Origin: an uncultured Lachnospiraceae bacterium
Lineage (GTDB): Bacteria; Bacillota; Clostridia; Lachnospirales; Lachnospiraceae
NCBI GenBank assembly: GCA_900555195.1
Contig: USKC01000029.1
Span: forward strand, 1 to 16,303
Reading direction: 5' to 3'
Length of the DNA stretch: 16,303 nucleotides
The notes beneath the pieces are model-generated. The model saw only the letters and a list, made by a program, of their open reading frames with translations, made no database searches and had not been told where the DNA came from. Position numbers and translations under genes: made by a program. Below, piece after piece: positions 8,170 to 13,758 of the stretch (its first letter is position 1; each line of letters starts with the position of its first letter).

Positions 8170-8250
8170 TCAGGCACAGCGGATAACAGCCTTGCAAGAG
8201 GCGTTGTACCTGCGCTGGATATATTCTTGATAGGCTTTCTGGTCTGTCAT
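8170..8250 (-). pseudogene. Truncated conjugative-transposon sigma-like regulator (26 aa left)
   Basis: On the minus strand a GAGGGGGAA ribosome-binding site precedes an ATG at 8250 and a 26-residue frame (MTDQKAYQEYIQRRYNASCK, then AVIRCA) ending in TGA at 8170-8172. It strongly resembles the first residues of the sigma-70-like HTH proteins of Tn916/Tn1549-type elements, which start with a (Q/R)EYIxRRYNAFCK-type motif and run well over 100 residues. Here the frame stops after ARG-CYS-ALA and no continuation is visible, so it is a remnant. It marks the surrounding DNA as derived from a conjugative element. The family call is from memory of the motif. Confidence 0.55.
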
Positions 8251-8330
8251 GGAAATTCCCCCTCTCTGAATAATAGTGCGGGGCGGCAGCACTCCTTGCT
8301 GTCGCTCCTTGACTGCCTAACTGCGAAACC

Positions 8331-8377
8331 GGGCGGGGCTGTCAACGGTGGGCGAAGCCCGTTCATCTTGACCGCCC
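8331..8377. other. GC-rich hairpin in the mobile-element remnant
   Basis: GGGCG (8331-8335) and GTCAA (8341-8345) can pair with TTGAC (8368-8372) and CGCCC (8373-8377). Inside, GGGC-GAA-GCCC (8350-8360) or AACGG/CCGTT (8344-8348/8359-8363) form alternative stems. It may be a terminator-like or regulatory structure of the element, and it could also stop transcripts of the minus-strand operon on its right. Confidence 0.45.
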
Positions 8378-8400
8378 GCTGGCTCGGCTGGCTTTGCTAT

Positions 8401-8675
8401 TTATTGAATATCTTTTGCTTTCATTTTATCAATTTCAGATTTTTCATATTTTGCGGATTTAAAATATCCTATGAACCACACGATAATAATGGCTACTACA
8501 CTAATAATTCCAGTGATAGCGTACTCGGCTGTTTTTTCCAAAAAACTTATGGTAATAAATAGCGCAGTCATGACAAAAGGAATAATTGCTCCTAAAATTC
8601 TTTTTTTCGTACGCCCCAATAAAATTGTGTTGCCAATATAGCAAACGTTATAGCTAAAATAATCAATGCTCTCAT
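8401..8675 (-). CDS. Small three-helix membrane protein, requires -1 frameshift
   Basis: An AAAGGAG site and ATG at 8675 start a frame of 27 codons that ends at TAG 8592-8594. In the -1 frame the sequence continues to TAA at 8401-8403. The switch point is an A7 tract (T7 on the plus strand, 8601-8607), read CGA-AAA-AAA-G, which is a slippery A-AAA-AAA heptamer. Joining 25 residues of the first frame to 66 of the second gives exactly 91 residues, the same length as the upstream neighbour, and the two align throughout: an N-terminal helix, GxIIP before helix 2, a third helix, and the tail EI(D/E)KMKAKD(I/M). Either slippage is used, or one A was lost and the gene is broken, or there is a sequencing error. 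Confidence 0.7.
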
Positions 8676-8697
8676 AGTCAATTCTCCTTTCATGTGC

Positions 8698-8973
8698 TTA
8701 CATATCCTTTGCTTTCATTTTTTCAATTTCCTTTTTCTTGGCTGCCTGATGTCCCTGAATCCAAAACAGGAAAAAGATAAGTGTCGGGAAAATAATTATT
8801 TTCCAATCTTCTCCAAAATTGATTTTGCCATTGAAAAACAAAAATACCAACACACCAATCCACAAAAGGGGGATGATACCTCCTAAATACCAAAATTTAG
8901 GGCTTCTGTGACACAGCCAAACGTGAAGTACAATAACAACGAATGCGATAATCAATGTCATAACTGTATTCAT
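8698..8973 (-). CDS. Small three-helix membrane protein (91 aa)
   Basis: This 91-residue protein has three predicted membrane helices (about 2-20, 28-47, 55-73) and a charged cytoplasmic tail ending in KKKEIEKMKAKDM. Its ATG overlaps the stop of the DUF2089 gene (ATGA), and an AAAAGGAG lies just upstream, so translation is coupled. It is a tandem paralog of the following gene, with the same length and the same C-terminal motif. No named family is recognised. Its place behind an HTH protein suggests a membrane module controlled by, or signalling to, that regulator. Confidence 0.8.
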   Translation of the reverse strand: MNTVMTLIIAFVVIVLHVWLCHRSPKFWYLGGIIPLLWIGVLVFLFFNGKINFGEDWKIIIFPTLIFFLFWIQGHQAAKKKEIEKMKAKDM

Positions 8974-9272
8974 GATTTTTTCTCCTTTTCCTGCTTATAT
9001 TTTTCGATAATAATCTTCGCAGTTTCCAAATCAATTCGTGAATCAACTGCTAACCCTTTGATAAATGTTGAAAACGGCTCTTCCTCCTTTTGGTCGCTCA
9101 ATTCGATTTTTTGAATGAGTTTATCCAATCTAAGTCGGACTGTCGGATAAGAAACTTCGTACAAACGTGCAATTTCTTTCAGTGAACCTGATTTCAAAAC
9201 AAAGTTCTTTAGAAAGGTTGCGTCCTCTGGGTCTAATGCAAGTATCCATTGAGGGATTTTATCTATCTCCAA
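8970..9272 (-). CDS. DUF2089 family HTH protein
   Basis: This 100-residue protein starts at TTG 9272, 7 bases after GAAAGGAG (9280-9287). It matches the DUF2089 pattern: IPQWILALDPEDATFLKNFV, then SGSLKEIARLYEVSYPTVR, which is a clear helix-turn-helix (about 28-46), then LRLDKLIQKI and a C-terminal helical part, IDLETAKIIIEKYK. DUF2089 proteins are predicted DNA-binding regulators, often encoded next to small membrane proteins. It is the first gene of a three-gene minus-strand operon, and its stop overlaps the start of the next gene. It may autoregulate the promoter at 9309-9336. Confidence 0.9.
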   Translation of the reverse strand: MEIDKIPQWILALDPEDATFLKNFVLKSGSLKEIARLYEVSYPTVRLRLDKLIQKIELSDQKEEEPFSTFIKGLAVDSRIDLETAKIIIEKYKQEKEKKS

Positions 9273-9308
9273 TTCAATTCTCCTTTCTTATTGAATTTAA
9301 CAATATTA

Positions 9309-9336
9309 AGTATATAATAAATAAAATTAAAGTCAA
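9309..9336 (-). promoter_or_regulatory. Promoter of the DUF2089 operon
   Basis: On the minus strand, TTGACT (9331-9336) and TATACT (9309-9314) are separated by 16 bases. They lie about 37 bases before the TTG start in an AT-rich stretch. This is a good sigma-A match. Confidence 0.75.
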
Positions 9337-9353
9337 GAGGAAAATCAAAATAA

Positions 9354-9515
9354 ACTTTAGGAATAGTGGTGGCTGTCATTGGTCTTTGCTATTGTGTTAC
9401 TTTATGGCACATGAGCATTGCAACGGGGAATGCCTTTTTGGCTTTGGGGGGAGCGCTGAATGAGCAGGAAGGGGTGTATATCCTGCGGAATCTTGTATAT
9501 GTACCGGAGGTTTAG
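9354..9515 (+). pseudogene. 3' remnant of a membrane-protein gene
   Basis: A 53-codon open frame ends at TAG 9513-9515 and has no start codon with a ribosome-binding site. It begins with a hydrophobic segment (GIVVAVIGLCYCVTLW) and ends in a sensible soluble tail (NEQEGVYILRNLVYVPEV). The composition resembles its GC-richer neighbours rather than the AT-rich operon on its left, and the frame opens right where that AT-rich DNA stops. This fits the 3' end of a host gene truncated by insertion or deletion. The family is not recognised. Confidence 0.35.
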
Positions 9516-9536
9516 GAACTATTCTTACTAAGACTC

Positions 9537-9579
9537 CAATTATTGGGCCTGAACAGTAGCCTGCCGGGCCCAATAATTG
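9537..9579. other. 13-bp perfect stem-loop
   Basis: CAATTATTGGGCC (9537-9549) pairs perfectly with GGCCCAATAATTG (9567-9579) around a 17-nt loop. There is no T-tract on either side, so it is not a standard terminator. It lies between the gene remnant and the promoter of prdX and could stabilise a 3' end or be a small repeat element. Confidence 0.7.
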
Positions 9580-9588
9580 AAAATAGAA

Positions 9589-9617
9589 TGGACAGCGTTT
9601 CCTTCCTTCTGTAAAAT
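9589..9617 (+). promoter_or_regulatory. Promoter of the prdX gene
   Basis: TGGACA (9589-9594) and TAAAAT (9612-9617) are 17 bases apart and lie about 36 bases upstream of the start codon. This is a good sigma-A promoter. Confidence 0.75.
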
Positions 9618-9652
9618 AGACGGTAAATATAAATAAGAAAGAGAGAAAAGCA

Positions 9653-10192
9653 ATGCATCTGACAAAGGGAAGGCCCGCTGACCTGGAAGGGCGGCTGGAG
9701 CGGGAAATCCGCGTATATGACCTGCTGGATCGCCTGGGGGTGGAGTATGAATATGTGGATCATGAGCCCCTCATGACCATGCAGGACTGTGAAGAGGTGG
9801 ATCGGATTCTGGATGCCGCGATCTGCAAGAATTTATTTTTATGCAACCGCCAAAAGACGGCGTTCTATCTCCTCATGCTGCCCGCAGATAAGCAGTTTCA
9901 AACCAGCCAGGTATCTCATGCGGTAAACAGCTCCCGCCTGTCCTTTGGCGGGCCGCAGGAGATGGAGGAACTGCTCGGGCTGACTCCCGGCTCGGTGAGC
10001 GTGCTGGGCCTGATGAACGATGTAAAAAACCAGGTGCAGCTGCTGATGGATGAAAGCCTGCTTGCAGAACCCATGATCGGCTGTCATCCCTGCATGAATA
10101 CCACGAGCCTGCGCCTGTCCATGAAAGATCTGTTGGACAAGGTGTTAAAAGAAGTTCATCACGCCCCTCTGTTCTTAAAGCTGTCCCCTTAG
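9653..10192 (+). CDS. prdX: ProX/PrdX-type aminoacyl-tRNA editing protein
   Basis: This 179-residue protein belongs to the YbaK/prolyl-tRNA synthetase-associated editing family (ProX/PrdX type). These proteins deacylate mischarged tRNA(Pro) (Ala- or Cys-tRNA) in the cytosol. Signature stretches are VYDLLDRLGVEYEYVDHEP (about 21-39), ICKNLFLCNRQKT (about 57-69), ARLSF-like SRLSFGG, GSVSVLGLMND, and GCHPCMNTTSLRL near residues 143-155. AAGAGAGAAAAGCA precedes the ATG. It is a free-standing gene with its own promoter. The symbol follows use in Clostridia; there is no proline reductase cluster here, so a general editing role is more likely than a link to Stickland metabolism. Confidence 0.85.
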   Translation: MHLTKGRPADLEGRLEREIRVYDLLDRLGVEYEYVDHEPLMTMQDCEEVDRILDAAICKNLFLCNRQKTAFYLLMLPADKQFQTSQVSHAVNSSRLSFGGPQEMEELLGLTPGSVSVLGLMNDVKNQVQLLMDESLLAEPMIGCHPCMNTTSLRLSMKDLLDKVLKEVHHAPLFLKLSP

Positions 10193-10221
10193 GGATGAAG
10201 AGGTGCAATGGAGAAAAAACT

Positions 10222-10249
10222 TTGACAAATCCTTCTTTGTGTCTATACA
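10222..10249 (+). promoter_or_regulatory. Promoter upstream of the DUF308-like gene
   Basis: TTGACA (10222-10227) and TATACA (10244-10249) are separated by 16 bases. The leader to the ATG at 10333 is about 75 bases and shows only a weak GGG-CCC hairpin. Confidence 0.65.
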
Positions 10250-10332
10250 AATGGTTCACATTGATTATGGGAAAATGCCCTTTTATCTGTTATGCTTGAG
10301 TTTGTAAAGAAAGAAGAAGAAGGTGAATGTCA

Positions 10333-10749
10333 ATGAGAAAATCACATTTGAAATAGTTAGAATTGGTTGTGGGAATTTTGATGATCCTGCTTGGCATCTA
10401 CAGCCTGGTCAGCCCGTCTGGAATGCTGACAGGGATAACGGTGGTCTATGGAGTGTTTGCGGTTCTTACGGGAATTGCGGACATCGCCTTTTATGTTAAG
10501 ATGGAACGCCGCACGGGCTTTGGGCCGGGCGTAGCCCTTGTGACAGGAATACTGAGCCTGCTGGCAGGCATTCTGTTTCTGTGCAATATTGGGGCAGGAA
10601 GATGGGCTATGACGCTGCTGTTCCCGTTATGGTTCATTGCACACTGCATTTCCAGGCTTTCCCACCTGTCGCTGATCCGCATGTATCTGATCTGTCAGGG
10701 CGTGGACAGCCTGCTGCTGTCCTTTGCCATGTTCGACCATTCCCTTTGA
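10333..10749 (+). pseudogene. DUF308/HdeD-like membrane protein with in-frame amber stop
   Basis: ATG 10333, behind AAGGTG, opens a frame that meets TAG at 10354-10356 after seven codons (MRKSHLK). The same frame then runs on without a break to TGA 10747-10749. The full frame reads like small DUF308-type membrane proteins (LELVVGILMILLGIYSLVSP, YGVFAVLTGIADIAFYVK, GPGVALVTGILSLLAGILFL, WFIAHCISRLSHL), with four or more helices. In relatives I recall a Trp before LEL, and TGG to TAG would explain the stop. The C-terminus (about 138 codons) also looks short for the family, which usually runs past 160 residues. Translation could restart at TTG 10363 without loss of the helices, so it may not be fully dead. 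Confidence 0.65.
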
Positions 10750-10757
10750 TGAAAGAA

Positions 10758-10801
10758 AAAGAAGCGGGCCCCTTTGGATGAAGGAGCCTGCTTCTTTTTT
10801 C
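10758..10801. terminator. Bidirectional terminator between convergent genes
   Basis: AAGAAGCGGGCCCC and GGAGCCTGCTTC pair with minor mismatches around a roughly 10-nt loop. TTTTTT follows on the plus strand, and an A-rich run that reads as T on the minus strand lies on the other side. It serves the DUF308-like gene and the facing nitroreductase. Confidence 0.85.
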
Positions 10802-10845
10802 GCGTAGGAGCAAAAGCCCGCCGCCTGCCGTGCTAACTGGCCATG

Positions 10846-11352
10846 TTACAGCCAGATGACGCGTTCCTCATCGTAGAAGCCCCTGGCAGCGGGCGCCTCG
10901 TCAGCCCTGCCAACGGCGACGATTGCCAACGGAAGGCTGGTAACCTGCAGCAGTTTCTGCATTGCTTCCACCCTGTCCATGACGGGATAGCAGCCGCACC
11001 AGCAGGTGCCGTATCCCAATTCTTCAGCAGCCAGAAGGAGATTCTGGATGGCAGCTCCGCAGTCCTGGGGCCAGAAACCGGCACAGATCCCTTCCTGAAG
11101 CTCCGGCCTGCCGCAGACGACGATTGCCAAAGAAGCCGTTTTCAGCATCTGCGTATAAGGATGCAGCTGCGTGATCTGTGTGAGAAGCGCTTCCTTTCTC
11201 ACAACCACGAATTCCCATGGCCGGCAGTTGCACGCGCTGGGAGCCATCATCGCCGCCTCCAGAATCTTTCGGATATCCTCTTCGGGTATAACGGTTCCCT
11301 TTACATATTTTCTGATACTGCGTCTGTTGTGAATTGCATCTAAGGTATTCAT
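10846..11352 (-). CDS. Nitroreductase family protein
   Basis: This 168-residue FMN-dependent nitroreductase-fold protein starts at ATG 11352 behind AGGGAGGG (11359-11366). Visible motifs are AIHNRRSIRKY (about 6-16), which contacts the FMN phosphate, MMAPSACNCRPWEFVVV (about 35-51), and a C-terminal LLLAAEELGYGTCWCG (about 105-120). It is short for the superfamily (roughly 165-220), like the minimal clostridial forms. The substrate is unknown; such enzymes reduce nitro- or quinone-type compounds with NAD(P)H in the cytosol. It is a monocistronic gene that converges on the DUF308-like gene. Confidence 0.9.
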   Translation of the reverse strand: MNTLDAIHNRRSIRKYVKGTVIPEEDIRKILEAAMMAPSACNCRPWEFVVVRKEALLTQITQLHPYTQMLKTASLAIVVCGRPELQEGICAGFWPQDCGAAIQNLLLAAEELGYGTCWCGCYPVMDRVEAMQKLLQVTSLPLAIVAVGRADEAPAARGFYDEERVIWL

Positions 11353-11386
11353 CGCAAGCCCTCCCTGATAAAATGTAGAACCATAT

Positions 11387-11416
11387 ATGATAACAACTGT
11401 CTTTATTTTATCACAA
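11387..11416 (-). promoter_or_regulatory. Possible promoter/operator of the nitroreductase gene
   Basis: On the minus strand, TTGTGA (11411-11416) and TATCAT (11387-11392) are 18 bases apart. An inverted repeat, TGATAA (11388-11393) and TTATCA (11408-11413), overlaps both boxes and could be an operator. Both calls are weak. Confidence 0.35.
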
Positions 11417-11469
11417 ATAAAGGGACTTGCCTCCTTTACTTTGGAGAAAAATTTCCATTCTTCCCCCTC

Positions 11470-11752
11470 ATCTATTGCCGCCCAGGCCGAACCGCGGCTT
11501 TCCTATGCCCCTCCTTCGCCTGGAAGCGCCCCGCTGGATTTCTTTTTCAGAAAACCACTTCAAAAATTGGCTGTTTCTAAAATTTTGCAAGGAGGACATC
11601 TCCCGCACGGCGGCTAAACTCCGCCCGTTCGGGCGTCGGACAACGCCGCCAGGGCGCACGAGCGTGTCCCGGCAAACAGCATACCTGCCGCAGCGTCAAG
11701 GGCAGAGGAACACGTCGGCGGAAAGGTGCCGGAACTCGGAGGGCTGAGCAGT
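11470..11752. other. GC-rich structured intergenic element, possible dispersed repeat
   Basis: The gap between the nitroreductase gene and the GH88 promoter holds no convincing gene. It contains nested stems: GGCGGC (11609-11614) with GCCGCC (11645-11650) around CGCCC-GTTC-GGGCG (11622-11635), then GGGCGCACG-AG-CGTGTCCC (11652-11670). Frames across it have low-complexity, Arg-rich translations typical of non-coding DNA. Similar text recurs, as I recall, between genes of many gut Clostridia. It may be an intergenic repeat or a structured RNA; the strand is undecided. Confidence 0.45.
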
Positions 11753-11784
11753 AACGATTATGCAAAGAGATTAGAACAAAAATA

Positions 11785-11812
11785 TTGTTTTAGTTGCTTT
11801 TTACGTTATAAT
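11785..11812 (+). promoter_or_regulatory. Promoter of the GH88 gene
   Basis: TTGTTT (11785-11790) and a perfect TATAAT (11807-11812) are 16 bases apart. This gives a leader of about 120 bases to the ATG at 11938. Confidence 0.75.
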
Positions 11813-11903
11813 GCTGATAGAGTGCAGTAAAGAAGATGTATCTGATGAAACTGTTAAGGGGTTGTGCATCAAATGATAAAAACTGCTGCGATGATTTTAC
11901 AAT

Positions 11904-11918
11904 CTCCGGAAAACGGAG
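11904..11918 (+). other. Small hairpin in the GH88 leader
   Basis: CTCCG (11904-11908) pairs with CGGAG (11914-11918) around GAAAA, about 20 bases before the GH88 start. It could shield or space the ribosome-binding region. It may have no function. Confidence 0.35.
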
Positions 11919-11937
11919 TGAAGGGAGAAAGGGACAG

Positions 11938-13074
11938 ATGCTGAAAGAAGAAGAGAGGCTGTGGGCGCAGAAAACGCTGGATAGGGTTGCTGGAAAGCTG
12001 GCGAAGGTGAGCGAGCGCTCCGCCCATAAAATTCCTTATACCACGAAGGAAGGCGTGCATGACGATCGTTCAGGGGAAAGCGAGATCGGCTGGTGGACGA
12101 ACGGGTTCTGGGGAGGCATGATGTGGCAGATGTATGCGCTGACCGGGGAAGAACGCTATGCGCAGATTGCCAGAGAGAATGAGAGGAAATTGGACGCCTG
12201 CCTGATGGACTATGAGAAGCAGGATCATGATAATGGCTTTAAATGGCTGCCCACCGCGGTGGCGGACTATCGCGTGACAGGGAACCGGGAGGCCAGAAAC
12301 AGGGGCCTGCTGGCAGCCGGCAACCTGGCGGGAAGATATAACAGCGCGGGAAAGTTTCTGCGCGCCTGGAACGATGGAACGGATGGAGTGGATCGAAGGG
12401 GTTGGGCGATCATTGACTGCATGATGAACCTCCCCCTTCTGTACTGGGCCAGTGAAGAAACAGGGGATCCCAGATTTCGCCAGATTGCCATGAACCATGC
12501 GGATACGGCCCGCCGCTGCTTTGTGCGGGAGGATGGTTCCGTGAACCATATCGTGGAATTCGATCCGGACACGGGCAGGATGGTCAGAAGTTATGGAGGC
12601 CAGGGGTATGCGGAAGGTTCATCCTGGACCAGAGGGCAGAGCTGGGGGCTGTACGGATTCGTGCTCAGCTATATTCATACTGGAAAAAAAGAATATCTTG
12701 AGACTGCCGAACGGATCGCCGGTTATTTTGCAGAGAATATCCCGGACAGCTGCCTGATCCCGGTGGACTTCAGGCAGCCTGCGGAAGTGAAGCTGGAAGA
12801 CTCAACAGCGGCTGCGATCGCTTCCTGCGGCCTGATCGAACTGGCGAAAAGAAAGGGCGGCGAAGCGGGAGAAATTTATTTGCATGCGGCCCTCAGGCTG
12901 CTCCATGCGCTGACGGACAGCAGGGTGAACTGGAATGAGGAAGAAGATGACCTGCTGCAGAAATGTACGGCAGCCTATCATGATGCAGAACACGAATTTT
13001 CCATCATCTATGGGGACTATTATTATCTGGAAGCGCTGATGAAGCTTACGGAAAAGGAACAGTTTCTGTGGTAA
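11938..13074 (+). CDS. Glycoside hydrolase family 88, unsaturated glucuronyl hydrolase
   Basis: From ATG 11938 this is a 378-residue protein, close to the 377 residues of the characterised Bacillus UGL. These enzymes hydrate and cleave the unsaturated uronic acid left at oligosaccharide ends by polysaccharide lyases (from glycosaminoglycans, gellan or xanthan). Asp98 (in HDNGF) and Asp160 (in AIIDCMMNLPLL) match the two catalytic Asp of the family, and WWTNGFWGGMMW (52-63) and SSWTRGQSWGLYG (228-240) are conserved barrel motifs. No signal peptide is seen, so it acts in the cytosol. An upstream in-frame ATG at 11836 would add 34 non-conserved residues and is not preferred. An MFS carrier and an AraC regulator lie downstream. 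Confidence 0.9.
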   Translation: MLKEEERLWAQKTLDRVAGKLAKVSERSAHKIPYTTKEGVHDDRSGESEIGWWTNGFWGGMMWQMYALTGEERYAQIARENERKLDACLMDYEKQDHDNGFKWLPTAVADYRVTGNREARNRGLLAAGNLAGRYNSAGKFLRAWNDGTDGVDRRGWAIIDCMMNLPLLYWASEETGDPRFRQIAMNHADTARRCFVREDGSVNHIVEFDPDTGRMVRSYGGQGYAEGSSWTRGQSWGLYGFVLSYIHTGKKEYLETAERIAGYFAENIPDSCLIPVDFRQPAEVKLEDSTAAAIASCGLIELAKRKGGEAGEIYLHAALRLLHALTDSRVNWNEEEDDLLQKCTAAYHDAEHEFSIIYGDYYYLEALMKLTEKEQFLW

Positions 13075-13092
13075 GGAGCAGATCGAAAAGCG

Positions 13093-13109
13093 GTCCGTAT
13101 TTTTCGGAC
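13093..13109 (+). other. Small hairpin between the GH88 and PH-like genes
   Basis: GTCCG (13093-13097) pairs with CGGAC (13105-13109) around TATTTTT, followed by ATTGATTTT. It could be a weak terminator or attenuator between the two genes, which are 63 bases apart. Confidence 0.35.
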
Positions 13110-13137
13110 ATTGATTTTAGAATAAGAAGGGAGATTT

Positions 13138-13707
13138 ATGAGGATGGAGACTGAGAATGTGGCCGGCATTTTTACCCCGTATTTGGACAGCGACGAATAT
13201 ATCGTCTGGAGCGGCAAGCCGGAAAAGGGAATGGTTTTTTCCGGAGCGGATGGTATTGTACTCATATTCGGTATCATGTGGCTTTCTTTTTCTGTTTTTT
13301 GGGAAGGAACCGCCATTCTGTCGGGAGCGCCGTTCTTTTTTCTGCTTTTTGGCATTCCGTTTATCCTGTTTGGCGTGTTTTTCCTATTTGGCGGCGTGTT
13401 CCGGAAAGCGGCCGCAAGGGGCAGGACATTTTATGCGGTTACCAACAAAAAGCTGATTGTTCAAACAGGCAGAAATATCAAAATGTATACCGGGCAGGAT
13501 TTGCCTCCCATGCAGATCAAGTTCCATAGGAACGGCAATGGATCTATTATTTTCAGTGAGTATATTTATACGCACAGGGGAAGGGCGCATACCATCCGCT
13601 GCGCCTTGGAGAATCTGGCGGATGTGAACCAGGCGCAGAGAGCGATCAGCATGCTCCAGCAAAGCGGGAACGGCTCAGACGGATGGCAGCAGGGAATGGA
13701 ACGGTAA
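13138..13707 (+). CDS. Membrane protein with bacterial PH-like domain
   Basis: This 189-residue protein starts at ATG 13138 behind GAAGGGAG; ATG 13144 is an alternative. An N-terminal segment ending in DEYIVWSGKPEKG (about 18-30) precedes two membrane helices (about 38-60 and 62-85). A domain with the phrase FYAVTNKKLIVQTGRNIKMY (about 99-118) then matches the YxxTNxRLI motif of bacterial PH-like (bPH) domains. The tail is Gln/Gly-rich. Its function is unknown. It follows the GH88 gene on the same strand and may share its transcript, but nothing in it points to sugar metabolism. Confidence 0.75.
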   Translation: MRMETENVAGIFTPYLDSDEYIVWSGKPEKGMVFSGADGIVLIFGIMWLSFSVFWEGTAILSGAPFFFLLFGIPFILFGVFFLFGGVFRKAAARGRTFYAVTNKKLIVQTGRNIKMYTGQDLPPMQIKFHRNGNGSIIFSEYIYTHRGRAHTIRCALENLADVNQAQRAISMLQQSGNGSDGWQQGMER

Positions 13708-13758
13708 GCGCTTTGTATTCGGCGGGGCAGAATTCTGCGCAGGCTGTGAAGCTTTAGG

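Larger units (their letters stand above)
7971..8398 (-). mobile_element. Remnant of an integrative conjugative element
   Basis: This gene-poor stretch holds a truncated transposon sigma-like reading frame, a 26-bp palindrome and a GC-rich hairpin. It resembles non-coding DNA I recall around the regulatory region of Tn1549/Tn916-type elements in Clostridia. No integrase, relaxase or conjugation gene survives in the window, so this is a scar and not a functional element. The boundaries are approximate: the left edge is the guaA-like 12-mer, and the right edge is where the AT-rich operon begins. Confidence 0.5.

Noticed and set aside
7838..9360. CRISPR array or tRNA genes
   Set aside because: No regularly spaced direct repeats and no cloverleaf-like segments were seen here or elsewhere in the window.
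11427..11765. Overlapping Arg/Pro-rich open frames on both strands of the GC-rich gap
   Set aside because: The composition is that of GC-rich non-coding DNA. There are no ribosome-binding sites, and several frames are open at once in the same place.
11836..11937. N-terminal extension of the GH88 protein from ATG 11836
   Set aside because: The 34 extra residues are Cys/Lys/Arg-rich and unlike the family. ATG 11938 has a better context and gives the normal length.
13703..13716. cre-like sequence GGTAAGCGCTTTGT at the end of the PH-like gene
   Set aside because: It matches the consensus well but overlaps the stop codon and lies between convergent 3' ends, where catabolite control is unlikely.
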